Positions 1 to 8,867 of a DNA stretch of 62,605 nucleotides are shown piece after piece (within the stretch, counting starts at the first letter, position 1; each line of letters begins with the position of its first letter). This DNA is from Sphingobacteriales bacterium. Lineage in GTDB: Bacteria > Bacteroidota > Bacteroidia > Sphingobacteriales > Sphingobacteriaceae. The notes beneath the pieces were generated by a model. That model was not told the origin of the DNA and made no database searches. It saw nothing but the letters and a program-made list of their open reading frames with translations. The position numbers and the translations under genes were made by a program. The stretch spans positions 1 to 62,605 of the forward strand of contig RDYW01000042.1 in the NCBI GenBank assembly GCA_004293485.1, read 5' to 3'.

Positions 1-35
1 TTTAAACCTGCAAAATAATACTAAAAATCGACCAC

Positions 36-73
36 CATTTTTGTCCACATGGAACAAACGTCTATCAAAAAAC
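36..73 (-). repeat. Dispersed repeat 1, left copy
   Basis: Read on the minus strand, this stretch contains GATAGACG, three variable bases, then GTTCCATGTGGAC and AAAAATG. The same block occurs on the plus strand at 56455-56493 with about 34 of 37 positions identical. Neither copy lies in a gene. I do not recognise the element; it could be the end of a degraded mobile element or a conserved noncoding module. Confidence 0.55.
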
Positions 74-120
74 ACCACAAATGTCCATTACGTCAAAAAA
101 AAAACATAAATAAAATACCA

Positions 121-168
121 AACTGTTAGATGTAACCAATGCTACGCTTTTTAATGATCGAACTCAGG
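121..168 (+). repeat. Dispersed repeat 2, left copy
   Basis: This stretch aligns with 56896-56942 over about 47 bases (roughly three quarters identical), including the shared core TACGCTTTT and AAACTC or GAACTC. A shorter echo, GCTACGCTTTT, occurs near 4658. It is noncoding and of unknown function. Positions 1-231 otherwise hold no gene that I can see. Confidence 0.45.
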
Positions 169-231
169 ATAAAAGTAAAAACAATTAAAACTCTTTTCTT
201 TTATAAATAAGGTTTTTTTGTGTAGGCTTAC

Positions 232-1761
232 TTAATGCTGTATAATAATTTGTTTTTTAATAGTTTCTTTACCATCGTTAATGTGAAGGAAATAGGTGCC
301 GTTGGGTATGTTTTGGGTGTTAATTTTTATATCTTTATCTGATAAATTGTTTTTTTGCGATAGTATTTTATATGAGTTACCATCAAATAAATGTACTTCA
401 AACAAAACAGGGGGTGTAACTTGGTTTTGGTTTTGAGGTGTTTCATTATCTAATGATACTTTAATTTCGTTTGTAGTTGGATTTGGGTAAATAGCAATAC
501 GATTTAATGTATTGCAATTAGCTGTATATTCATACGCAATAAATGAAGCTTGAGAAACCCCACAAGGATCGGTAGCCGTTACAGAATATTGATACCAAGT
601 ATTACAAGTACGCCCAGGGCTATTAACTCTGTTAATAGTAGTAGTAGCAAATAATACATCGTTTTCGTTATACCATTTATAATTAATAGCATTAGGTATT
701 GGGTCACACGATAAAATTACCCAGCCAGCCCTGCCAGTTTGGTTGTTATGCCCACTCACATTTACACCCGTAATTGTGGGTGTACCTGTTTTTACCACAA
801 TACCAGGTGAAGTGTAGGTGTTTGCACAATCGGTAACTGTTGCATTAAGCGTAAAAGTACCAGTATTGCTACTTGCCAAAAGTGTAACTGTGCTAGCTGT
901 ATTACTACCAACTATGCTTGCAATTAATGGGTTAGATACGTTCCAAGCAATTTGTGCTCCAATTGGTACGCCTGTAATTTGGTAGGTTTTTGTTGCACCA
1001 GCACAAAATGAAGCGGTATTTGTTGCAGCAACTGCAAGTACTGGCGCAGGCCTACTAATAGGTATAACCACAGTATAAGCATTATTTACAGCCAAACCTG
1101 GCCCGCAACTTGCATTAGTTGGCCTTATTCTGATACTACCACCAGTTGCTAAATCGGAGGTTACATTTACATTATTGCCCGCTGGTATCCAAGTTGAACC
1201 ATCTGAAACGGTATTGCCCAGTTTCCAGCCACTGGGTATTAAATACACGTAAGTGCTAATGCTACCAAAACAAACATCCGGAAAACCAAATGTGGTAGTG
1301 TATTGCATATTAGTGAAAGAGATGTTTTGGGTGGTAATTTTACACGGTGGGTATGTTAATGCGCCTGAAAAACCAAGATTTATATAGGAACTATAGCAGG
1401 AACTAGTACCCGTCAATGATTTTATTCTGGTGAAATTAATAGGGAGAGGAGTTGAAGAATTATCTATTGTTTTTTGGTATTGAATACCTATTGACTGTGT
1501 AATGTTTTTATCTTTAAATCGAACTGTTACTGTGAAGGGAAGTGTGAAACTGGCGGTTGTAGATATTATTTGGGGCGAATCTGAACCAAAAGGATTTACA
1601 TTAATAGAGGTATTAGATACCCTATCTGGCAAATCATTAACTGTAAAAGTATAATCAACACCTGGGCAAAATTCGCCGTTAACGTTTGGTGTTACATTTT
1701 GTGCATATATACTAAATACTTTAAAACATAAAGCAAATGCAAAGGTTGTTGTTTTTTTCAT
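232..1761 (-). CDS. Secreted protein with T9SS type A C-terminal sorting domain
   Basis: A 509-residue protein with a signal peptide (about residues 1-20, ending SIYAQ). The body is rich in Thr, Ser and Asn, with Ig- or PKD-like stretches (for example around residues 240-330). The C-terminal ~85 residues form a type IX secretion signal: the IAIYPNPTTNEI block starts it and GTYFLHI, with a final basic KKQIIIQH, closes it. Export by T9SS to the surface or medium is therefore likely. It is the last gene of a minus-strand set and starts 8 nt after the upstream beta-barrel gene. The substrate or ligand is unknown; it may act with the neighbouring barrels. A relic of a second copy lies at 3128-3211. 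Confidence 0.85.
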   Translation of the reverse strand: MKKTTTFAFALCFKVFSIYAQNVTPNVNGEFCPGVDYTFTVNDLPDRVSNTSINVNPFGSDSPQIISTTASFTLPFTVTVRFKDKNITQSIGIQYQKTIDNSSTPLPINFTRIKSLTGTSSCYSSYINLGFSGALTYPPCKITTQNISFTNMQYTTTFGFPDVCFGSISTYVYLIPSGWKLGNTVSDGSTWIPAGNNVNVTSDLATGGSIRIRPTNASCGPGLAVNNAYTVVIPISRPAPVLAVAATNTASFCAGATKTYQITGVPIGAQIAWNVSNPLIASIVGSNTASTVTLLASSNTGTFTLNATVTDCANTYTSPGIVVKTGTPTITGVNVSGHNNQTGRAGWVILSCDPIPNAINYKWYNENDVLFATTTINRVNSPGRTCNTWYQYSVTATDPCGVSQASFIAYEYTANCNTLNRIAIYPNPTTNEIKVSLDNETPQNQNQVTPPVLFEVHLFDGNSYKILSQKNNLSDKDIKINTQNIPNGTYFLHINDGKETIKKQIIIQH

Positions 1762-1769
1762 AATTATAT

Positions 1770-2417
1770 TTATCTTTTTTGTAAATGAAACTGTAAACCG
1801 ATACTAAACTGCAAACCTTTTTGAAGATATGTATAGGAATTTAGTGTGTTTTCAGGTATGTCAAAATCGTATTTATAGTTTTTAAAATTGCGATTATAAC
1901 CTATTAAAAACTCTAAGCCTACGGTTGGATTAAAATAAAGAGATGTACCTGTTAAAATAGAAAAATTGTTTATTTTACCTGTAGAATAATTACCCACTTT
2001 ATTCACCCCTAGTTGATAACTACTTTCTAAGAGTAAGTTAAATGACTTCTCTTTTTTTAAAAAATAATATCTAACAAAAGGACCAATTAATAAATCACGA
2101 TTGTAACCACTACCAAACTGAGTATAGGAATTATAATCTACCTTACTATCACGCCATAAAATGTTAGGCTTAATGCCTATTGCAAACTTATCTAATAAAA
2201 AATAACCAATAGATGGCGATAAGTTTAGATTAAATTCTCTCGAATTTCCAGATTTACCACCATAATCTCCATTCAAAACATTTGTAGTATAATTTACAGT
2301 AGAAAAGGTAGAACCAAAACTACCCGAACCTCCAAAAAGCCAGGTTTTTTTATCCAACTGCGCATACAAAGAATTTGTAGTGGTTATAGCTATTATAATT
2401 AAAATTATTTTTTTCAT
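1770..2417 (-). CDS. Outer-membrane beta-barrel protein, type A
   Basis: A 215-residue protein with a signal peptide (about 1-19, ending LYAQ) followed by KKTWLFGGSGSFGS. Alternating polar and hydrophobic segments with frequent Gly, Tyr and Phe (IGYFLLDKFAIG, VRYYFLKK, LEFLIGYNR) and a terminal aromatic strand (LQFSIGLQFHL) indicate a small porin-like or OmpW/PorT-like outer-membrane barrel. It lies between barrel type B (2435-3049) and the T9SS protein. Its closest relative in the window is the frameshifted gene at 3218-3855. The ligand or function cannot be told. Confidence 0.75.
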   Translation of the reverse strand: MKKIILIIIAITTTNSLYAQLDKKTWLFGGSGSFGSTFSTVNYTTNVLNGDYGGKSGNSREFNLNLSPSIGYFLLDKFAIGIKPNILWRDSKVDYNSYTQFGSGYNRDLLIGPFVRYYFLKKEKSFNLLLESSYQLGVNKVGNYSTGKINNFSILTGTSLYFNPTVGLEFLIGYNRNFKNYKYDFDIPENTLNSYTYLQKGLQFSIGLQFHLQKR

Positions 2418-2434
2418 AAGTTATTCATTTTTTA

Positions 2435-3049
2435 CTAAAAATGATATTGAAAACCAATACCTGTGTTAAAACCCTTGTTAATAGTTTCAGATAAATCTTT
2501 TTTTATGGTGCTTTGGTATGTATAACCTAGACTTAACTCTAGTGCAACATTTTCAGTTAAAAACACAACTGGCCCAGCCGATATGCCAAAATTATGGCTA
2601 TTTTTAGGATTTAAAAAGCCAGTATTGTCAACTGGTTTTTGTATCCACCAATTGTATCCCAATTGGTAGCTTGCATCTATCAAAATATTAAATAATTTAT
2701 CGGTATTTAAAACATAGTAACGGGCAAAAGGGCCAATAGACAAACTATGTGTTCTACTTGGTCTTTTTTCAACAAAGTAAGTTTGCGAACTTTCGTAACT
2801 TGTTCGTAAACCAACATTTAGTTTATCGACTATAAAATACCCCAAGTTTGGTGCTATTTTATAATTAAGTTTATTAGAAACGTTTTTCAAATTATATGGT
2901 GTACCATTGTTAATACCATTATATGTAGAAGTTTCTTCAAACGCCCTTAAACTAGCAGTGCCTCCCAGCATCCAAGTACCTTTTTCTAATTGTGCAAATA
3001 GGGGGTTTGTAAAGGCTAAATAGGCAATTAATAAAACAGTTTTTCTCAT
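2435..3049 (-). CDS. Outer-membrane beta-barrel protein, type B
   Basis: The chosen start at 3049 (MRKTVLLIAY) puts a signal peptide at residues 1-20 ending LFAQ; the open frame extends 20 codons further upstream to 3109 but without a signal-like start. The mature part begins LEKGTWMLGGTASLRAFEE and has barrel-type strands (LGYFIVDKLNVGLR, GPFARYYVL, LELSLGYTYQ) ending in the aromatic strand GFNTGIGFQYHF. It is about 204 residues long. It is close to the gene at 3888-4496, and together with type A forms the duplicated unit. Function unknown; outer-membrane location inferred. Confidence 0.72.
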   Translation of the reverse strand: MRKTVLLIAYLAFTNPLFAQLEKGTWMLGGTASLRAFEETSTYNGINNGTPYNLKNVSNKLNYKIAPNLGYFIVDKLNVGLRTSYESSQTYFVEKRPSRTHSLSIGPFARYYVLNTDKLFNILIDASYQLGYNWWIQKPVDNTGFLNPKNSHNFGISAGPVVFLTENVALELSLGYTYQSTIKKDLSETINKGFNTGIGFQYHF

Positions 3050-3127
3050 CATAGGTAGCATTAATGAAATAATATTTAAATATGCCAAAAAAAAAAATGA
3101 TATGTGCAAATTTATTTTAATAATTTT

Positions 3128-3211
3128 TCAAATTGGTGCATTTTTTTCTAAAAAAAATGTTTTAAATCCTATAAAACATAGGGCAATAGCAATAGTTATT
3201 AGCTTTTTCAT
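3128..3211 (-). pseudogene. 27-codon relic of a T9SS-protein gene
   Basis: A short open frame, MKKLITIAIALCFIGFKTFF followed by seven residues and a stop. It begins 6 nt after the frameshifted barrel gene, just as the intact T9SS gene begins 8 nt after its barrel. About 37 of 49 nucleotides next to the start codon align with the start of the T9SS gene at 1713-1761, and both peptides share MKK, ALCF and a following F. I read it as the leftover 5' end of a duplicated T9SS gene whose body was deleted. Confidence 0.55.
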
Positions 3212-3217
3212 AATTAT

Positions 3218-3855
3218 TTATTTTTTTTCTAAGTGAAACATTAAACCTATATTAAATTGTAAACCATTTTGTAATCTTTTTCTACAAAATGCTTCATTGT
3301 TATTATCGTCTTCTGTAAAACTAAAAAACCTATTATAACCCAGCAAAAACTCTAACCCAATAGTTTTATTAAAATAAAGTGATGTACCTGCTAATAACGA
3401 AAAATTATTATTTGTACCTTTTACCTTGTCATATTCTCTCAATTTACCTAATTGATAACTGCTTTCTAGCAGTAAATTATAGGGTTTTTCTTTTCTTAAA
3501 AAATAAAAACGCACAAAAGGGCCAATGAAGAAATTTCTAATATTATAATCACTTGTTATGGGAGCATCTGATTAAATACTTCACTTTTAGTAAACATAAT
3601 AGTTGACTTTAGTCCTAAGGCAAATTTATCGAACAAAAAATAACCGAATGATGGGGTGAGATTTAAATTAAACACATTTGATTTTTGATAGGGCCTGTCA
3701 GTTGTACTTGGTGGTAAAGGATTGTAATAAGTTAATGTCGAAACGCTTGAACCAAAACTACCCGAACCACCCAAAAGCCAAGTTTTTTTCTCTAATTGTG
3801 CGTAAATAGGTAAAATGATTGTCATAAATACGAATAGTAATAATATTTTTTTCAT
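3218..3855 (-). pseudogene. Frameshifted outer-membrane beta-barrel gene, type A copy
   Basis: Two adjoining minus-strand frames make one type A barrel. The 5' frame (3556-3855) has a signal peptide ending PIYAQ, then KKTWLLGGSGSFGS, and stops after KSEVFNQMLP. The 3' frame continues with SDAPITSDYNIRNFFIGPFV and runs to LQNGLQFNIGLMFHLEKK. The switch lies near 3566-3572. The span of 638 nt is one short of a multiple of three and would give about 212 residues, against 215 in the paralogue, so a single 1-nt deletion explains it. No long homopolymer is present there. Real inactivation, a sequencing error or programmed frameshifting are all possible; the first is most likely. Confidence 0.75.
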
Positions 3856-3887
3856 TTGTAATATGCTAAGTTATCTAAATATTAATG

Positions 3888-4496
3888 CTAATAATGAAAT
3901 TGAAAACCAACGCTAGTGTTAAATCCTGTGCTAATGTTTTTTGATACATCTTTTCTTATGCCACTTTGGTATATATAACCAAAGCTTAGTTCTAACGCTA
4001 CATTTTCTGTTAAAAAAACTACTGGTCCTGCAGAAATAGTAAAAGTTTGACTGCTTATTGGATTATAAAAACTAGGTGGCCAATCGGGTACATTTACCCA
4101 CCAATTGTAACCTAGTTGGTAGCCAGCATCTATTAAAATATTAAATAGTTTATCGTGGTTTAAAACATAATAACGGGTATAAGGTCCAATGGCTAAATCA
4201 TGTACACTAATAGAACGGTTAGCAATAAAGTTAGTACGTGAACTTTCGTAAGCTGTTCTCAAACCCATGTTAAACTTATCAGCAATAAAATAACCTAAGC
4301 TTGGGGCTATTTTAAACGCCAAGTGATTAGTAAATACTTGTTGATTAAAAGTATTAGTATTAAATGTAAGTGTAAGTTTTTCCTCAAACGCCCTCAAACT
4401 AGCAGTTCTACCCAGCATCCAAGTACCTTTTTCTAATTGGGCAAAAGATGTTAACCAAAATGCCGTAAATGCTATAAAAAAGCAAAGTTTTTTCAT
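3888..4496 (-). CDS. Outer-membrane beta-barrel protein, type B copy
   Basis: The start at 4496 (MKKLCFFIAFTAF) gives a normal signal peptide ending TSFAQ; the longer frame from 4562 adds 22 codons without support. The mature protein (LEKGTWMLGRTASLRAFEE) is clearly paralogous to 2435-3049, with matching strands such as LGYFIADKFNMGLR and QLGYNWWV, and ends GFNTSVGFQFHY. At about 202 residues it is a small outer-membrane barrel. It is the first gene of the minus-strand cluster, so the promoter for the whole set probably lies in 4497-4708. Function unknown. Confidence 0.72.
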   Translation of the reverse strand: MKKLCFFIAFTAFWLTSFAQLEKGTWMLGRTASLRAFEEKLTLTFNTNTFNQQVFTNHLAFKIAPSLGYFIADKFNMGLRTAYESSRTNFIANRSISVHDLAIGPYTRYYVLNHDKLFNILIDAGYQLGYNWWVNVPDWPPSFYNPISSQTFTISAGPVVFLTENVALELSFGYIYQSGIRKDVSKNISTGFNTSVGFQFHY

Positions 4497-4708
4497 AATA
4501 AGTAGTGTTAATGTAGATAATAATCTAATATGCAAAAAAAACGATATGAGAAAATTTATCATTAATTTTTTTTAAATTTCAATAAAACAAGCTTTTAACA
4601 TATAAAACATTCAATTGATAAAAGGAATACCCTTAAAACGCTAAGGACTGCAGAAAGAGCTACGCTTTTGTTGGTATAATAAAACAAAACACCGCTAAAT
4701 TACCTCCA

Positions 4709-5440
4709 TTATAGTTTGTGGTAAACGGTTAGTCGTAAAATTTTTCTATCAAAAAATTGGTATTGTGCAGCCCGCTGTTGGTACAAATGCAAATATCCTA
4801 ACTCTAACGAAAATTGTTTATTTATCTCTTGTTCGCAGCAGGCATATATTCTGTTTTGGTCGAACTGGTTGTAAACAATGTTTTTACCACCGTTTAGCAT
4901 TAGTTCGTTTGATAGTTTAATGCTTGTTTTATTTTTCGCACTATCGGTACCTAGCCTATAATTTAGTTGTATTCGGTACCGAAATCTTAAGTTAAAATCA
5001 TATCCATCAAGCAGTTGCTGGCCATTATTTTTACGTATAAAGCGTTCATCTATGCGTAGTCGGTGTTGTAAAGTTAGTTTTTGGGTAAGTATGTTACTTA
5101 TATTAATTTCTTGGTTGGGGCGTATTTCGGGCACAACTAAGGTACTTGTAGAAGCTATAAATTGGGGGCTTTGTAACGAATAGGTAATGCCCGCAGCAAT
5201 ATCGGTACGGGGTAAAATTTTATAATATAACCTTGTATGTGCTATAAAATGGTGCTGCTGGTTGCCATCAAAAAATCGCCTATTTTCTACTTCGTTGTGT
5301 AACGCCCATTTGGGGTTTATGGTTAATATGTTGTAGTACCTTAGCCAATGTAGGCTTTGGCTAGTTACTTGTTTTTGCGCCTTTACACTAAAATTTAATA
5401 GTGCAAAAAAAAGTATTAGGCAGTTGGTTTTTACAATCAT
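4709..5440 (-). CDS. DUF2490 family outer-membrane protein
   Basis: A 243-residue protein with a signal peptide (about 1-21, ending VKAQ), then SQSLHWLRYYNILTINPKWA, which is typical of DUF2490 proteins: the HWLRYYN / NPKW opening is followed by strands such as HFIAHTRLYYKI, QHRLRIDERF and LELGYLHLYQ. Such proteins are predicted outer-membrane barrels of unknown role, common in Bacteroidota. It stands alone between the barrel cluster and glyA, transcribed in the same direction as both. Confidence 0.75.
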   Translation of the reverse strand: MIVKTNCLILFFALLNFSVKAQKQVTSQSLHWLRYYNILTINPKWALHNEVENRRFFDGNQQHHFIAHTRLYYKILPRTDIAAGITYSLQSPQFIASTSTLVVPEIRPNQEINISNILTQKLTLQHRLRIDERFIRKNNGQQLLDGYDFNLRFRYRIQLNYRLGTDSAKNKTSIKLSNELMLNGGKNIVYNQFDQNRIYACCEQEINKQFSLELGYLHLYQQRAAQYQFFDRKILRLTVYHKL

Positions 5441-5524
5441 TAAATATTTTTACGCTTAATACTTTAAAAACTTTAGTTAAAGTTTTGATTTGGAAGGCGC
5501 TTTTTTTTAGGCTTGCCGCTAAAT

Positions 5525-5560
5525 AAAAAAACGCCACTTAAAATATAAGTGGTGTTTTTT
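5525..5560 (-). terminator. Intrinsic terminator after glyA
   Basis: An inverted repeat with 15-nt arms (ACGCCACTTA pairing with TAAGTGGTGT, one G-U type mismatch) is flanked by A and T runs, so it could end transcription in either direction. It sits 6 nt past the glyA stop codon and ahead of the DUF2490 gene. Confidence 0.75.
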
Positions 5561-5566
5561 AAAGTC

Positions 5567-6844
5567 TTAATTTTTTTTGTACAGTGGATGTTTGGCCATT
5601 AATATGTTTACTTTTTGGCGTACACGTTCAATTGCAATTTCGTCGGTAAGGTTGCATATCACTTCATCAATAAACTCCACAATTTTTACCATGTGTTTTT
5701 CTTTTAAGCCTCGTGTGCTTATGGCGGCAGTACCCACACGTATGCCCGATGTTACAAAAGGCGAGCGGGTATCAAACGGTACCATATTTTTGTTTACTGT
5801 AATATCGGCTTTGCCTAAGGCCTCTTCGGCGGCTTTGCCCGATACATTTTTATTTGTTAAATCAATTAACATCAAGTGATTATCTGTACCGCCTGATATA
5901 AGGGTGTAACCACGTTCTACAAATGCATTGGCCATGGCATCGGCATTTTTTTTCACTTGTAAAATGTATTTCATGTAGCTATCGCTTAAAGCTTCGCCAA
6001 ATGCTATGGCCTTGGCGGCAATAATATGCTCGAGCGGGCCACCTTGAATACCAGGAAAAACTGCCGAATCTAATAAAGCTGACATCATGCGTAACTCGCC
6101 TTTGGGGTTTTTAATGCCAAAAGGGTTCTCGAAATCTTTACCCATCATTATCAAACCTCCACGTGGGCCACGCAAGGTTTTGTGCGTAGTAGTAGTAACA
6201 ATATGGCAATGTGGCAGAGGGTCGGTTAGCAAACCACGGGCTATTAAACCGGATGGATGCGAAATATCGGCCAGTACAATAGCCCCCACTTTATCGGCCA
6301 CAGCCCTAATAAATGCGTAATCCCAATCGCGTGAGTAGGCCGATGCACCGCAGATAATCATTTTAGGTTTTTCGGCTAGGGCTACTTTTTCTAATTGCTT
6401 ATAATCTATTAAGCCTGTTTCTTTATCCACACCATAAAAAAACGGCTTGTAATATTTACCCGAAAAATTTACGGGCGACCCATGTGTTAAATGACCTCCG
6501 TGTGATAAATCGAAACCCAAAATTTTATCGCCAGCTTTTAAAACTGCTAAAAATACTGCTGCATTGGCTTGTGCTCCTGAGTGTGGTTGTACATTTGCCC
6601 ACTCGGCATTAAATAATTTTTTGGCTCTATCAATAGCAATATTTTCGATTTCATCTACCACTTCGCAACCGCCATAATAGCGCTTACCGGGCAATCCTTC
6701 GGCGTATTTATTGGTTAAAACCGAGCCTGCTGCTTTCATAACCTGTTCGCTTACAAAGTTTTCGGAGGCTATTAACTCGATGCCATTTTCTTGTCTGTTT
6801 TCTTCCTCTTCAATAAGGTTAAATATAAGTTTGTCTTTTTTCAT
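5567..6844 (-). CDS. glyA: Serine hydroxymethyltransferase
   Basis: Interconverts serine plus tetrahydrofolate with glycine plus 5,10-methylene-tetrahydrofolate in the cytoplasm, feeding one-carbon and glycine pools. The 425-residue length fits the family. Visible signatures are [11 protein letters not shown] near the N-terminus, [16 protein letters not shown], the substrate/PLP region [13 protein letters not shown], and the PLP-lysine motif [14 protein letters not shown] with Lys222. The start ATG gives the expected N-terminus. It is a single gene followed by an intrinsic terminator. Codon use matches its neighbours. Confidence 0.97.
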   Translation of the reverse strand: MKKDKLIFNLIEEEENRQENGIELIASENFVSEQVMKAAGSVLTNKYAEGLPGKRYYGGCEVVDEIENIAIDRAKKLFNAEWANVQPHSGAQANAAVFLAVLKAGDKILGFDLSHGGHLTHGSPVNFSGKYYKPFFYGVDKETGLIDYKQLEKVALAEKPKMIICGASAYSRDWDYAFIRAVADKVGAIVLADISHPSGLIARGLLTDPLPHCHIVTTTTHKTLRGPRGGLIMMGKDFENPFGIKNPKGELRMMSALLDSAVFPGIQGGPLEHIIAAKAIAFGEALSDSYMKYILQVKKNADAMANAFVERGYTLISGGTDNHLMLIDLTNKNVSGKAAEEALGKADITVNKNMVPFDTRSPFVTSGIRVGTAAISTRGLKEKHMVKIVEFIDEVICNLTDEIAIERVRQKVNILMAKHPLYKKN

Positions 6845-6984
6845 CTAAATATTAAAAGCTGATTTAAATAATTATTATGTACTAAATGTAAAATTTGTAA
6901 ATTGCCGATTATAAACCAAAAAGCAATTTTATTAAGAGCCATAAAATTAGCTAAAAAAACAATATATTATAATAAAACCACAGA

Positions 6985-8007
6985 ATGAATAAAATTCAGT
7001 TTGTAATTGTAGGCGTTGGGCGCATAGGTACTAAATACAGTAAAATTATTGGCGAAAACCCCAATGCCGAGCTTATTGCAGCTGTTGATATTGATTTTGG
7101 AAAAAGAAAATCTATTTCGAAGCTAGTTCCTTTTTTTACCGATATTTCCGATTTTTTGGCCGCCAATATTAAAGCCGATATTATTTGTGTGTGCACCCCA
7201 AATGGCTTACACGCTAGGCATACCATCATGTTTTTACATGCGGGTTTTCATGTGATTTGCGAAAAACCTATTGCCTTGCATGTAGCCGATGGTTATAAAA
7301 TGCTAGCTGCCGAAAAAGCTTCGGGTAAAAAGGTATTTGCTGTAATGCAAAACCGATATAGCCCAGTATCTATATGGCTAAAAAAACTAATTGATGACAA
7401 AAAATTGGGTAAAATATTGTTTATTCAAATTAATTGTTTTTGGAACCGTAGCCAACAATATTATACCGAAGCCCCATGGCGGGCTACGCTTGAACTTGGC
7501 GGTGGCCCTTTGTTTACCCAATTTTCGCATTTTATTGATTTAATGATTTGGCTAACAGGCCAGCCTGAACACATTGTTGCCCAAAGCTTTAACCTAAACC
7601 ACCAAATAAAAACCGAATTTAATGATAGCGGTACACTTACTTTTAACTTAGAAAACGGCGGAACTGGTACATTTAATTATACCAATGCAACATTTGATAG
7701 AAACTTAGAAAGTAGCTTAACCATTATTGCCACCAAAGGAAACATAAAGGTAGGAGGACAATATATGGAAAAACTAGAGTATGTAAATTTAGAAAAAAGC
7801 ACCCAAATACCTGTTTTTGATAACGTTACTACTGCCAACGATTATCAGTTTTACCAAGGCTCGCTTGATAAACACGATGAGTTTTTGGCCAATGTGATAC
7901 ACTGTTTACAGCATAACTTAGCACCCGAAGTAGGCCTAAAAGATGGCATTAAAATTGTGCATTTTATTGAAGAGGCTTTGGCTGCTGCCGAATATAAAAA
8001 TTATTAA
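6985..8007 (+). CDS. Gfo/Idh/MocA family sugar oxidoreductase
   Basis: A 340-residue NAD(P)-dependent oxidoreductase. The Rossmann motif IVGVGRIGTKY is at residues 8-18, and CEKPIALH (about residues 92-99) carries the family's EKP lysine. The C-terminal part has LELGGGPLFTQFSHFIDLMI, the region seen in WlbA/WbpB-type UDP-N-acetylglucosaminuronate 3-dehydrogenases and related amino-sugar enzymes. A role in nucleotide-sugar or surface-polysaccharide synthesis is likely, but no partner genes (aminotransferase, acetyltransferase) lie nearby, so the substrate is open. Its last 14 codons overlap the 3' end of scpA on the opposite strand. Confidence 0.85.
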   Translation: MNKIQFVIVGVGRIGTKYSKIIGENPNAELIAAVDIDFGKRKSISKLVPFFTDISDFLAANIKADIICVCTPNGLHARHTIMFLHAGFHVICEKPIALHVADGYKMLAAEKASGKKVFAVMQNRYSPVSIWLKKLIDDKKLGKILFIQINCFWNRSQQYYTEAPWRATLELGGGPLFTQFSHFIDLMIWLTGQPEHIVAQSFNLNHQIKTEFNDSGTLTFNLENGGTGTFNYTNATFDRNLESSLTIIATKGNIKVGGQYMEKLEYVNLEKSTQIPVFDNVTTANDYQFYQGSLDKHDEFLANVIHCLQHNLAPEVGLKDGIKIVHFIEEALAAAEYKNY

Positions 8008-8722
8008 ACCCTACGCCAATTTCGATACTTAGGAGTTTTTCGTGTACCATTTCTAGTAAAGCCAAAAAACTATACACCAGTTCTAATTTACTTTGGGTAT
8101 TATTTTTTATTTGTTGATAACTTAATTTTTTATTAATAGCTATCAACTGTGTTATCAATTCTTTTTGTTGGGCATTGGTAAAAGGCTGCTGCACTACCAC
8201 GTGGGTATGGGGTACAATTTGCTGCTTATATTTTACGGTTAATTGGTTATATATTTTTAGTAATTTGTATAAGTCAAAACTCAGTATTTCATCATTGTAA
8301 TGTGGTTTGGTTTCGGTAGCTAAAACAATATCTTGGGCTATGTTTCCTCGCTTTAATTGCTGGCTTCGGTATTGTTCAAAACTTTTTAAATTTTCGGCTT
8401 GCTGTTTAATTGCTTTGTAAGCAATTAATCTGTTAATAAGTTCTTGTTCCGAAACTATGTTCTCATTTTCGTTTTCGTGGTGTTGTATAGGCAGTAAAGT
8501 TTTGGCTTTTATGCGCATAAGGGTGGCGGCCACCAAAATAAAATCGGCAGCTACTTCTACATTTAGTGCCGTTAGTTGGTTAATGTAGTTTAAAAAATCG
8601 TTGGTAATTTGTGCAATGGGTATAGCATGTATGTCAAGCTCGTCTCGCTCGATAAAAAACAACAGCAAATCAAAAGGGCCATCAAATTGTGGTAAGTGAA
8701 TTTCGAAGTTTGTATCGGGCAC
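7964..8722 (-). CDS. scpA: Segregation and condensation protein A
   Basis: The kleisin subunit of the bacterial SMC-ScpAB condensin, which bridges SMC heads during chromosome segregation. It is 252 residues, of usual length. The N-terminal signature FDGPFDLLLFFIERDELDI (about residues 14-32) and AADFILVAATLMRIKAKTLL (about 60-79) are typical; the C-terminal part carries the winged-helix region. scpB and smc are not in the window. The gene converges on the oxidoreductase and overlaps its 3' end by 44 nt, so the two mRNAs would be complementary over that stretch. Confidence 0.92.
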   Translation of the reverse strand: MPDTNFEIHLPQFDGPFDLLLFFIERDELDIHAIPIAQITNDFLNYINQLTALNVEVAADFILVAATLMRIKAKTLLPIQHHENENENIVSEQELINRLIAYKAIKQQAENLKSFEQYRSQQLKRGNIAQDIVLATETKPHYNDEILSFDLYKLLKIYNQLTVKYKQQIVPHTHVVVQQPFTNAQQKELITQLIAINKKLSYQQIKNNTQSKLELVYSFLALLEMVHEKLLSIEIGVGFNNFYIRQQPKPLQ

Positions 8723-8867
8723 AGAGCTTTAGGTTTGATAATTACAACAAGTTCAGTTTTAGTGAAAAAAAAATATTTAATAGCCACTAAAATCAAAAAT
8801 TGTTAATATGTAAAACAGTTAAAGGCAATATATTTTTTACAATAGCCTAAATTTTTACACGCTTATT

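Noticed and set aside
3556-3600. Programmed ribosomal frameshifting in the barrel gene
   Set aside because: No slippery heptamer or following structure at the switch; the paralogue needs none. Decay is simpler.
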